DNA of 64,000 bases from Arthrinium phaeospermum (taxonomy: Eukaryota; Ascomycota; Sordariomycetes; Amphisphaeriales; Apiosporaceae), in the NCBI GenBank assembly GCA_006503535.1, contig QYRS01000004.1, positions 1,860,001-1,924,000 of the forward strand, given 5' to 3'. The notes beneath the pieces were generated by a model, which worked only from the letters and a program-made list of their open reading frames with translations, was not told the origin of the DNA and made no database searches. The translations under genes and the position numbers were made by a program. This document shows, in pieces, positions 11,215 to 22,180 of this stretch (its first letter is position 1; the number at the start of each line of letters is the position of its first letter).

Positions 11215-14200
11215 ATGGACGACGATCAGCTAGACCTGTCTCCAGGAGACAATGTTTCCAGCGATGAGGAAACCATAAAGGGAGACCGAGACCAAGACCA
11301 CCTAGCAGAGGTGCTGGAGGAGGAGAGGCAAGAGGATGCCGCTGCCTCGGCGCCAGAGAACAATGGCCCCCTGGCCAATCGTTACCGCCACCTTCTCCGA
11401 GATCAAGACGATACCTCCGAGTCGGGGTCTGCAGAAGGCTTGCCTAAGAGGGTGGGCAGTCCGATCGACTCGCTGCTCTCCGTGCCGGATGACGCACACT
11501 CAATTCAGGTAAGCAAGCTTGCTACTTGCGTATATAGAGTGCATGTGCTGACATATACTTCAGGGCTCCGTCTTGTCTTCTTCCCCTAGCAGCAGCATCC
11601 TGCCCTCGGTAGCTTCGCGACCCGGCTTGAGTAGCCCCTCGCCTTCGTTCAGGCCTTTCGATCGTAGATTTCAGTCGCGAATTGCGTCGCCTTCGAACCT
11701 GAGCCCGCGACCGTCCTCGCCCGCATATCTCACTGGACACAGTAGGACCGTGTCCGTAACCAGCCAGCTCGCCTCGACCCTGGCGAAACCGAAACCCCGT
11801 CCCCGCCATGGGAGGTCGTACGCTGGACAAGACTGAAGAAACTGAATGGACAGGCATTTTCCGAAGCCGGCAAGCGGAACTTTGGGTCGCCGACATGTAT
11901 TGCTGTCTCGGCCCATATAGTCCTGGGGACCACCAAGGGCATAATTCTGGTGTTTGATTATAACCAAAACCTGAAGATGATTATAGGCCCTGGTACCAAA
12001 GGTGAGTTCAACCACGTCTTACAAGTGTTTACTCCCTGCTGACGATAGATAGCTGTCGAGTCTGGCTCTATAACGGCTATAGCAATATCGGCAGACCACA
12101 CAACGATTGCTGGTGGCCATGCCAATGGCAACATCTTCACATGGGATACTAGCCGAGCATCTCGGCCGTTTCTCACTATCCCGCATCTTGAGCCATCCCA
12201 AGCGGACAATCGGACGACCGATGGGCATGTACCAAATGTAGCAATCACACACATTGGGTTCCTCGGCACGCGGCATACGGCCTTGGTGTCTGCTGACGAC
12301 AAGGGCATGGCATTCTCTCATCTAGCGACCAGGGGCACCGGGCACTAGGCAGAACGGTCAAGACAGTTAGGATCCTTGGGCGCTATCCCATGCTCCATTA
12401 CCCCCCGGAAAGCCCCTGAAGCCCAGCACAGTGCTTGCGTTCTCCTCGCTACCACTTGGAAATACGGAAACGGCAGCAGACTCCCTGGGTCTAACAGCAA
12501 TGCTGACCCCTTATCTGTTGGTCATCGTTTCTACTACCCGATAGCCCAGACTCAGCACAAGTCTGCCAGGCCGAAGGATGTGGCTCACCATAGCGCGATG
12601 AGCGGATGCTTGGCATGGTTTCCTGCGGTGAAACTGAAGGTTCCCGACCCCAATACAGGCAGCACCATGTCCAAAGTCAAACTTGTCTATTGTTGGTCAA
12701 ATGTTCTGACTGTCCTGGATGTGGATGAGATACCCTCAGAGGACAAAGACAAGGCACCAAACCTCAAATTCAAAGCGCGGAGCCGTTGGAAGTGCGAAGA
12801 ATCCATAGTCGCCGTGCAGTGGCTCAGCCGCTCTGTTCTCGCTGTGTTGACGATTACGCAACGGCTTATCGTGATAGAAGATCGAACTATGCGGGTCACC
12901 GAAGGGTTTGATATGGTTCAGAAGTACATCTATCATGCGGATCTCTTCTCCAAGCAACTTCACGTCTTGGTAGAACAGCTGGATGAAGAAGATACTTCAA
13001 TGCATGGCGTCGTAGCTGATGCCTTCTTCATGAGCTTCAAGACCTATAAGGGGCGCATATTCCTGCTAGGCTTCAATGAAGTATCGATCGGGGCCTTGTC
13101 CAACTGGGCAGACCGGCTAATCGCGTTGATGGAAAATCGCGATTATGTGGTCGCGATACAGTTGGCAACATCTTACTTTACCGGCGATGCCAATAAATTG
13201 ACGATAGGCTTGCCGGAAGATACAACTTTACGGCACCAAATGGTGCGTGACAAGCTGCTGGAAATTATGGGCGCATCTTTGAAGTACGCTTTTGGCCAAA
13301 GGCAGAAAAACAATGCCACGATCAGCGACCAGCACCTTCAAGAGCTTGCCGAGACATGCTTTGTCGCTTGTCAGAGCGTCGGCGACCGCGAATTCCTCTT
13401 TGACGAGATGTACGAATGGTATGAAGACGCCGACGTGGAAGGCATCTTTCTCGAGACATTGGAGCCCTACGTCCTTGAAAAGACCATTACAACCGTACCT
13501 CCAGCCGCTGTCAAAGCCATGGTCGCCCACTATGTGAGCAAGGGCTGGGAGAGCCGCCTCGAAGAGATGATCGTGCACATGGATACGGCAACGCTCGATA
13601 TAGACCAGATTACCCTGCTTTGCAAACAGCACAGCCTGTACGATGCCCTTATCTACGTGTGGAACCAGGCCTTGGGCGATTACATCACGCCGCTCATCGA
13701 TCTACTTGCTCTTTTGGTTCCGCTCATGCAGAACGGAGACTATGCGTCTTCTGATAACTTCATGAATGACGAGATATTCAGTGTCAATGCGTGAAGATGT
13801 TCCCCTATCTTTCATACCTTACGGGACGGGTGTACCCGACTGGCGAGAGAATGGGTGACACACAGGCGTCGCAGGCAAAGGCTGAGCTATACTGGTTTCT
13901 TCTCTGGAAAGACCATCGAGTGGCCCAAAGGCAGCAAGAAGTTCTTTCTGACGAGACCATCTGGCGAGGAGCCCTCCTTTCCATACTTGAGATTAATACT
14001 CAAGTTTGACGCCCCAAGCTTTCTGAGCGCTAAATGAAGCGTTCGAGGACTCTTTCCTGAACGATGCGCAGGAGAAGCAGTTAAATGGGGGCACGGGGTT
14101 GGATCTACCCGAAGAACAAATATTTGGGCTGACGGTTGACAGACAATATGTATCCTGCTGGAGCTCATGAATCCTGCTGATTTCGCCCCGGAGGATACCA

Positions 14201-16139
14201 TTTACCTGGACATGTTCATCGCGCGCAACCTACCCAAGTTCCCACAGTATCTGCTTCTCCCCGGTTCCACCCTGAACAGAGTCGCTGGCCTATGCAATTA
14301 TCCCGGGCGAGATTTGGCAGACGATGCCCAACTCAGTGCAGAATATCTGCTCTCCATCTACCATCCACCAGAGCTTTCGCCTTTGATGCCATTATTCAAG
14401 CAGGCAGGCTTTTATCGGATATTAAAACGCATCTACAAAGGTGAGAAACAGTATGGCAAGTGCTCGAAACCTATTTCGAAGATCCCGAGGGGCAAGATGA
14501 GGTCTTTGAATCATCGCCGAGTGCCTTAGGCCACATGCTCTCACCAAAAAACAAACCCATGATATCCACGAAGTCCTCAAACAACACTCGAGCGAGTTGG
14601 TCAGTCTTGATCCAGTCAAAGCAGCATGCACCCTTGATAACTACGCTGCCGAACTGCATCAGCATACTGTTGACTCGCTGCCAGAAGGCTCTGACCTCCA
14701 ATACGAGTACCTAAGAGCATTACTGGAACCGAATGAATCACCAAACGACCAGAAGAGTACACTCAACCGCGATTTCATTGAGCAGTATGTGCGACTCATG
14801 TGTCGGTATAACGCTTCCCACGTATCAGACTACGTTGGCCTTGTCCAGAGCACAAACCTTCGGCTTGACAAACTACTTCCCACAATGGAAGACACTGGTG
14901 TTATTGACGCTGCTGTCATACTCATGGCGAGAGAGGGCCATGTGCAGGATGCTATGCAACGGTTGACCAAACATCTTACCACGTTGGAATCCGCCTTGCA
15001 GGGTCTTCTTGCAGGGCTTACCCATGTAGAGGCGATGGACTCGCAAGAAGCCGCAGAAGACCTCCTGAAGGGTCTTCAGAAGTATACGTATGTCGGTATC
15101 TGGCTATGCCAAGGTCAGATGAAGACGGCGAAGAAGCTGAATCCGTTGCAACGCCGGCAAAGCTCGCCCGCTTCGAGCGAGCTTAGCCCCGAGGAACTCC
15201 TCTGGTTGAACCTGATTGATACCACGGTCCAGATCACGCGTAGACTTTCGACGGCCATCGAACCGACGAAGAACGCCCAGATATCCTCCAAGGCCGAATC
15301 TGCGGGTTGCCAAACTCTGGACACAGAGGCGCTGCTGACGCTGCTTCGATCGCTGGTCCAGCACACATTCACCGCTCTCCTCACAGCGACTTCTGCCCCG
15401 GCTGCAACTTCGCCAGGCCCTAGCAGACTTTTGTCTTTTCTGGCAGCTCACTGACTTTCCTCCGTATTCTGCGAGCGTTCCTGACCAAGGCCGCGGCAAC
15501 GTCGCCGAACCTGGCAGACCTCCGAGCTGTGCTGACATCCATCTTCTCTGCTTACGCCTACGAAGAGTCGATTCTTCAGTTGTCAAATCGGCTGTTAGAG
15601 CAGCAGCTATTTGTTAACGTACAACAAGCTGTACAGCTGAGACAGAAAGGTTGGCGACCTAAGGGGTCTATTTGCGAGGCCTGCGGCCGCAGGTTATGGG
15701 GTCCTGGTGTCCAGGGCAATGTGTTCGAAGCCTGGGAAGAAAGGCAGGCGATTGAGGACCGCAGAAGAGAAGAGAGGAAAGCCGACAAAGCTGGGAACGG
15801 GGCGGCAACGGCAAGGGGCAAGGGCAAGGCCGAGTCCTCCGCGGAGGAAACCAGGGCAGATAAGGGCAAGGGAAACAGTGCCCAGGCTGGCGGTAGCAGC
15901 GAGGGACAAGCCAAGGCTTCTGGGGAGGAGGATGACTCGCAGGCTAATACTCACGGAGCCGATGCGCAACGACAAGGTAACGGGCAGAGCCGTTAGGCGC
16001 TCTCGTGGTGCTGGCATGCAGACACATCTACCACCAGAGCTGCTTGGATTCTCTTCAGGCGCAACAAGGAGACCACCATGTTCGCTCGGTGGACGAGTAT
16101 GGGCGCGAGAGAGAGTACAGATGCCCTATTGATGGGTAG
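11215..16139 (+). CDS. VPS8: Vacuolar protein sorting protein 8 (CORVET subunit), many frame breaks
   Basis: This is the VPS8 homologue, the Rab5-binding subunit of the CORVET endosomal tethering complex. Exons are 11215-11508, 11564-12001 and 12053-16139. The order is an acidic N-terminus, a Ser/Pro-rich region, beta-propeller-like repeats (GTTKGIILVFDYNQ; GGHANGNIFTWDTS), the long central Vps8 region (for example ALIYVWNQALGDYITPLI) and a C-terminal RING-type domain: CEACGRRLWG, then after a charged insert of about 95 residues ACRHIYHQSC and CPIDG. About twelve frame breaks interrupt it, near 11800, 12341, 12404, 12538, 13791, 13900, 14030, 14152, 14460, 14553, 15450 and 15994. Ten need one added base; two (13900, 14030) need two added or one removed. 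Repaired length is exactly 1611 codons including stop. The frames between breaks are clean, so a poor consensus is likelier than a pseudogene. Confidence 0.88.
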
Positions 16140-17137
16140 GCTGGCGTGTGCAGTCCTATTTTCTGGGTTAGAACAACAACACGCGCATAATACATACACA
16201 CCACCTACTGTTCGAATCATAGGGGACCAAAGACCTTGGCCCATTAGCATTTATCGAGCTTGAACTTGACTTGAATGACGGCTAGTATAGTGATGCTAGC
16301 TATGAACTCTGGGTGAGCTGAAATAAGCTGAACTATTTGAGGCTCAAGGTGGGAGCGAGTCCCACCTGTGGGTCTTGTTCATAGATTACGCTTTAACGGT
16401 CCCATCTCGGATCATACCTGTTAAACCCGACAACATTGCTGAGCCTTCGCCTTGATGTTGTTTAGGAGTCATGAATATTCCTTCAACAGCTAACAGTGTC
16501 CAAAGATACAGAGAGTTGATATTCAATGCCAGACTAGTAATCTGATATAGATAGATAGATCTCTTTTCAGGACCTCGCGCTGAAACCCCCTGAATCAACT
16601 TGCACCCGTGTCTGCACCGCAATTGGATCTCGGTACCATGCACCGATTTCTTATCTTTTCTTCCGTGACGTTTTTCAACCTAGTAAATGCTAGTATAGGT
16701 TCTCCCGAACATGCCGCATCATCCACGTAGAGATTAGAGAATCCGACTCTGATACGGCAGCCCCTGTAAACGGCCCTGGATCTAGGTCGGCTCTGCCTCC
16801 GGGTGGAGAGACGAATAGCGGAGTCTAACCATGCCTAGCTAGCGTTGCCGAACGCACCCAGGAGTCGATCACGAACGGTAGACAGCTGGGCGGTGCGACC
16901 CCGTCGTCGCTTTCACATCCTACCGATGCTATTGGTTACCAAGAATAAAGCGACATGCGATGAAACCTGGGTGCCCGTGCCCCTCGATGGGGACCTGCGA
17001 TTCCCCTTGATCTATAGAAAGGCCGAAATGCATCTCGGCAGAGTAATCCGACTGGGCGGTTAGAGTAGCAGGACCGTTGCAATGGAGCCGCTTATCGGTG
17101 TCAGTGGTGATGCTGTGTGTGTAGTTGTAGACTTGGA
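16140..17137. other. Intergenic between VPS8 and rhamnogalacturonate lyase
   Basis: About 1 kb contains the VPS8 3' UTR and the upstream region of the lyase gene. No gene-like ORF is seen; a short GATA repeat (tagatagatagat) lies near 16550. Confidence 0.55.
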
Positions 17138-17144
17138 TATAAAA
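17138..17144 (+). promoter_or_regulatory. TATA box of the rhamnogalacturonate lyase gene
   Basis: A perfect TATAAAA lies 103 bp upstream of the lyase ATG, a usual distance for a strongly regulated fungal secreted-enzyme gene. No other TATA-like sequence is closer. Confidence 0.5.
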
Positions 17145-17246
17145 CCTGCGGCCATCTTCCTGAGCTTGACGAGTTTCTGTTGATGCTCATGCCTCCTCTA
17201 TGTGAGCGTCACTAATCAGGACTAATTCGGAGTAATCGTCGCCAAC

Positions 17247-19005
17247 ATGCTTCTCCTCGCTTTGTTCTACTCTCTTCTCGTGTGGCCGGCCGCGGTCCTC
17301 GCTGGCTTTGGCTGGTCAGACGACGGGAACAACTATGTGATCGATAGCGGCGCGGACCTGGTCATCAAGGTCAGCAAGTGTTGCGGAGACATTGTGTCGA
17401 TGCAGTTTAAGGGAGTCGAGTGTAAGTAACAGAGAGAGAGAGAGAGAGTCCTAGCAAATGGCAATGGCGACGTACTAACTCACTATACTACTACTAGACC
17501 AAGGATACGGCGGCAAGAACACGCAGGTGGAAATCGGGCTCGGCCCGAGCACGGTGACGATTGAGCAGATGAACCCCGTCATCAAGGTCAGCGTGACGCA
17601 CGGCACGCTGAAGCACTACCTGATCTTCCGCTACAAGAACAACAACGTCTACATCTTCACCAACAAGAAGGACGCCTCGGTCACCGTCTCGCGCTACATT
17701 GTGCGCTTCCCCGCCAACATCTTCCCGCATTCGACCGAGGACGCCGACTACTACGACGACGGCAGCGAATGATCGAGGCCTCGGACGTGAAGGACTTTCG
17801 CGGCTTCACTGAGAGCAAGCACTATGCCGGCAACACCTATGGCCGGACTATCGACTGTAAGTGGCGGCTACGTCCAAGACACAGCTGTGGATTCGTACTA
17901 ACCTGGCCTCCCAACCAAACAGATGACTACGTGGGCAAGTCCAACGGCAACGCGGGCATGTGGATGGTCCGCAGCAACCACGAGAAGGCCTCGGGGGCCC
18001 TTCTTCCGCTCGCTCGTGCGCCGCGGCAGCTTCACGGGCGAGGACCTGTACGAGATCTACCACTACAACATGGGCCACACGGACGGAGCGCTTCGGCCTG
18101 CAGGGCCCGACCGTGCTCGCCTTCACCAACGGGGAGCCGCCGAGCCCCAACCTGTTCGCCCGCCGCGCGGACTGGGGCTGGTTCGACAACCTGGGCATCG
18201 AGGGCTGGGTGCCGCAGTCGGGCCGGGGCCACGTCACGGGCATCGGCCTCGAACATGAAGAGGGCCACGCCTACGTCGTCGGCCTGTCCAAACGCCGCGC
18301 GCAGTACTGGGCCACGGCCGGCAGCAACGGCGCCTGGAGCATCACGGGCGTGCTGCCGGGCACCTACACCCTCACGTCTACAAGTCGGAGCTCGAGGTGC
18401 ACACGAGCTCCGTGGCCGTCGAGGCGGGCAAGGGCGCCGCCGTCCACACCATCACCTGCGCGGACCGGCCGACGTGCCGGCCCTCTGGCGCATCGGCGAG
18501 TGGGACGGCACGCCCAAGGGCTTCCTCAACTTTGTGGATACGCCCATGAAGCCGACGTACATGCACCCGGCCGACTCGCGGCTGGCGCCCTGGGACGCGT
18601 CCAACTACATCGTGGGCACGTCGACGGCGTCCATCTTCCGGGCTACATGTGGGTCGACGTCAACAACGACCACGTCGTGTACTTCAAGCTCAGCGCCGAG
18701 CAGATCGCCGCGGGGCACCAGCTGCGCATCGGCATCACCGAGGCCTACATCGGGGGCCGCCCGCGCGTGCGCGTCAACGGCTGGGAGAGCCCCGTTCCGC
18801 CCGCGACCCCGCAGGCCGGCACCCGCAGCCTCACGGTCGGCACGTACCGCGGCAACAACGCGATGCTGACGTACGACGTGCCCGCCAGCGCGTGGGTGCA
18901 GGACCCGGCGCAGTGGCAGGTGCTGACGATCAGCGTCGTGTCGGGGAGCCGGGGGAGCGGCTTCTTGGCGCGGGCGTCAGCTTCGACTGTCTCGATTTGG
19001 TGTGA
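17247..19005 (+). CDS. Secreted rhamnogalacturonate lyase (PL4), many frame breaks
   Basis: This is a polysaccharide lyase family 4 enzyme that cleaves the rhamnose-galacturonate backbone of pectin by beta-elimination. The start is ATG at 17247 with a signal peptide of about 19 residues (cut near AVLA-GFGW). Introns are 17422-17497 (containing a GA microsatellite) and 17857-17922. Recognisable stretches are GADLVIKVSKCCGDIVSMQF, KHYLIFRYKNNNVYIFTN, EIYHYNMGHT, GWFDNLGIEGWVPQSGRG, LPGTYTL, LWRIGEWDGTPKGFLN and VNGWESPVPPATPQ, in the family order of catalytic, FnIII-like and jelly-roll domains. Seven frame breaks fall near 17768, 17995, 18083, 18376, 18470, 18640 and 18967; restoring nine bases gives exactly 542 codons including stop. 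There are no other nonsense codons, and the neighbours show the same fault, so sequence error is likelier than a pseudogene. Confidence 0.85.
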
Positions 19006-20120
19006 TGGGGAGGGGCGCGGCGTTTTTCGCAGGCGGGTAGACGTGGAATATATGCATTCTGGTACGATTTAATAAAATAAAACGAAGTCACACATACAAT
19101 AACCGTTGCCCTTGATTAGGAAAATAGGGGGAAGAGTGGGGCCCTCCTGAACGCTTCGACATGACAAGTATTTTGATGGATGGCATTAAGGGTAACGTTT
19201 CAACTTTGCAGAGTCCATCTTGAGCATGTCAGGTTTTTGAAACGCCCTGGCCTAAACCGTCAGGTCTTGGTTGATGCAGTTTGTAAAGTGGTTTGGCACA
19301 TGAGCCTGGTTTTGGGGGGGGGGGGGCGAATGGTGTTACATGAATTGACTGGCGATAGCAGCATCACGAGCTGCCTGTGCAAATCTTGTGTAGATACTAC
19401 CAGTATTGCCTTGATAACAGTTTGGAGCAGCTCATCATTAGTATCAAATGCAACCTGGGTACGCAGGAACATACGTGCCCTGCTAGAATGCCGTTCAATT
19501 CGTGTAAGTTGATATTTACAATTACCAAAAGCACCCTCCTGCTTGCGAGGAAGTACCTGCATTATGAGATACAAAAAATGATGTTCAAGGGTCGGGTGTG
19601 ACGGTGCCTCAATAAAGCGCTTCGTTGCAGTCAGTACGAAGCGCCTCTGGTTTGGGTACATATCGAGAGGTGCGGGTTGTGACAGCTGGTGGCAGCGAAG
19701 TTCTCGATAGATCGAGTTGAGCCATATTAAAATGATGGCCAACCACTTTGGGGATTATCTGGGCAAATGGTGGTTTGGCTGAATCAGATGGCGATGTGCT
19801 GAGTTGGGGGGATGTGTTTGTGGTGTTGTCAAGCGTCACTGTCCAAGGTGTTTCTGTGATGTTGTGCTCTGCAGCTGAGTTTTATTGTACCACCACTATG
19901 AGGATCACGAGGTAGGTACTTGCGGCATCATTGATCAAATGCCAATGGCGTACCATTGGGATAGAGTGAGCTCCCCAGCAGCAGGCAGAGGGGAGTGGGA
20001 GGGGGCGGCAGACGGGGGAGGCAACAATGAGCTTAGGACAATAAGCCCGGTGACCTACCCAGGTACTGACCGACCAGCCCTGCCTTTATAATTCGTAATA
20101 GATCGAGTTTCTCCCAACCG
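19006..20120. other. Intergenic with G13 run and an orphan ORF
   Basis: No recognised gene is seen. A 13-base G run lies at 19314-19326. An uninterrupted minus-strand ORF at 19260-19742 (160 codons from an ATG) has no domain I recognise and is left uncalled. The stretch is more AT-rich than the flanking genes. Confidence 0.45.
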
Positions 20121-20366
20121 GCCCGGTCTGGTGGCTCAGTGTGTCTGCGCCTAGAAACCATAAGTGAATCTCGAGGAGGATATGGGTTCGAATCCGAGAC
20201 CGGGCACGGTGACCTGTGGGGAGCTAGGGGGTTTTACGGGCGCTCAGTACCATGTCTAGATGAGGATTAGAACCATGTGAGCAGTCGTCAGACGGTTGAA
20301 ATGGCTGTCAAGAATTCCTGGGAATCGTCCTATCCAGGATGACAGGTACTGAGAAGGCCTTGTATC

Positions 20367-20398
<32 letters not shown>
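20121..20398 (+). mobile_element. SINE-like element with tRNA-Ser-like head and poly(T) tail
   Basis: The first 85 bases (20121-20205) resemble a class II tRNA. The ends GCCCGGT and ACCGGGC pair perfectly as an acceptor stem. A pol III A-box-like TGGCTCAGTG is at 20132-20141 and a perfect B box GGTTCGAATCC at 20185-20195. A CTAGAAA segment looks like a Ser(AGA) anticodon loop. The T-stem is imperfect and the anticodon stem does not pair, so this is not a working tRNA. An unrelated body of about 165 bp follows and ends in 29 T residues (20370-20398). A tRNA-like head, unrelated body and homopolymer tail are the hallmarks of a SINE; poly(T)-ended SINEs are known, for example in plants. No clear target-site duplication is seen, so insertion is inferred. 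Confidence 0.62.
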
Positions 20399-21064
20399 GT
20401 TATTTTCTATATAGTCTCTCTCGCCTTTTATATCTCGCTAAGCTTACGGTTCTAGCCTGGTGGCGATTCTTCCCTAAGGTATTCTTTTATTATTAGAAGC
20501 TGTTTTTAGGATCGCAGCAACTACATCACCAGTTCCAATTGCCAAAACTCTTACCAACCTAACCAAGTTCTATAAAACCTTGGTTGGCGTGCAGTGGATT
20601 GTTGCGAAAACATTACCTATGGAGATACTCTCTCCTATAGCGAATGCCATTGGCAGCCCTCCTTAACAATTCTGTAACTATGAGAGCCTTTGATTATTCC
20701 TAGGCTGGGGAGGAAAAGAAGAAAAAAAAGAACCTCGAGAGGCAGCTTCTTTACCTTTGCAGATCATCTACCAAGAGCTCTTGAAAGAAAAACATGCTCC
20801 CAAGCAAGTTCACGTTTTACTCACCCTTCCCCGGTCACCAACCATACACCTTGAGATCACTGTCTCATTTGGCAGCTTGTGATACTTCTTCAGCTGAAGT
20901 ACCTTCGGATTGCCAACCACAAATGCTTTGTGCTCTTGTCAACATTTTCTCATCCAGCTGTAGGAAAAAGCGCTGATCATTGTACATATCCTCCCTGGAC
21001 GAAGTGCTTCAGACTACAATCATCCGATTCGCATCCTCCAGCCAAGCATTCAAGTCTCAGCACC
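20399..21064. other. Intergenic, promoter side of the acidic protein gene
   Basis: This AT-rich sequence lies between the SINE-like tail and the next start codon. No gene-like signal is seen. Confidence 0.5.
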
Positions 21065-21997
21065 ATGACCAGAAAAGGACGATACGGACACAAGTGGTCA
21101 CAAGATGCCGACGACTTGAAGAAAAATTTGCCCAAGCAAGGCATGTGCCTCGACTCGCCCACCGCTCAGAGCCTTCTTGGCAATGTTGCAATGTCCTATT
21201 TCGCAAGGGCCTTGCGTGGTGATGATCAACGTGTTCAACGCCATCACATCCTCGAAAAGCTCCCGGGGCTGTTTTATGATGGCGCTGCTCAGATTTCGCA
21301 TGAGGATGCCGGCTCCCAGACCGCTGACAAATTTTGGGAACGCATTGTGGATGGATATCAACCCTGGGCCAGGTATATACCGAGTAAGGTCGTCTTGGAG
21401 TTTGTGGTGTACTTGATGCAAGCGCGACGGGAGTTCCTTGTATCAGACCCCATTCTCAACGAAGAGTCCGATTTTGTTGCATCAATTGACGCTTTCGAGG
21501 TTAGTAAAACGCGAATTTGTTAATACCATATCCCTCAACTTGGATTCTGACGGGTAGAATGATAGGATAATCTAAAGCGACATCACTATCGCGATGTCCT
21601 CCTCATCGCGCAGTACAAGGCCGCAAGCAGAGGACAAAGGGATTTGGATTTGGAAGAGGATGCCGGGCCCGAAGATTACGATGATATCGAGGACCAGGCC
21701 GGCTTTGAGGCCAACACCAGCGACACAGACTACCAGGAGGAAAGTGATGAGGAGCTGGCAGACGAAGAGGTGGAAGACCAAGAGATGGGCGAGGCTGACG
21801 GTGTCGTCTCCTCCTCTCAGCCCAACAAGAAACGGGGCAGAGAAGACGATGACGACGACTTGACGGAGCCAACGGGACCGCCCCTTCCCCAAGACGAGCA
21901 GGACCGCTTGCGTGCTGGCATAAAGCGGCTGAAATTGGAGGGAGAAATGACCTCCGAGTACGAGGACGATGTCCAGATGGGAGATACGGGTCCCTGA
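21065..21997 (+). CDS. Unknown protein with acidic C-terminal region
   Basis: This two-exon gene encodes 288 residues: exons 21065-21499 and 21566-21997, with a 66-nt intron (GTTAGT...ATAG) in phase 0. The start is MTRKGRYGHKW at 21065. The N-terminal half is mixed helical-looking sequence (KVVLEFVVYLMQARREFL). The C-terminal half is highly acidic, with Asp/Glu runs from about residue 170, then a basic KKRGRE patch followed by DDDDD. No domain is recognised. The acidic tail with a basic patch resembles nuclear or nucleolar histone- or RNA-binding proteins, but this is only composition. No signal peptide or TM segment is visible. Intact frame and clean splice sites support a real gene. Confidence 0.7.
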
Positions 21998-22180
21998 GTA
22001 TTGTCAGGGTCCTTGGCGTGTGTATTGAACTAGAGTTAAGTGAGGGACGAAATGGCCCACGATAGGTCTTCAATTTGTACAACATCCCTCTATGTCCTTA
22101 CCCTCCCCCCTATCCTATTTGTCTTGCCTGTTTTGCTTTATTTTCCTTCTACTAGTATGATTGGGAGACCCTCGGTTCTA

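Noticed and set aside
17247..19005. Calling the rhamnogalacturonate lyase a pseudogene
   Set aside because: All breaks are small indels, there are no stray nonsense codons, and the two genes to the left show the same fault, so sequence error is more likely.
20121..20205. Functional tRNA-Ser gene
   Set aside because: The acceptor ends pair, but the T-stem has two mismatches of five and the anticodon stem does not pair; an unrelated body and poly(T) follow, so SINE-like is the better reading.
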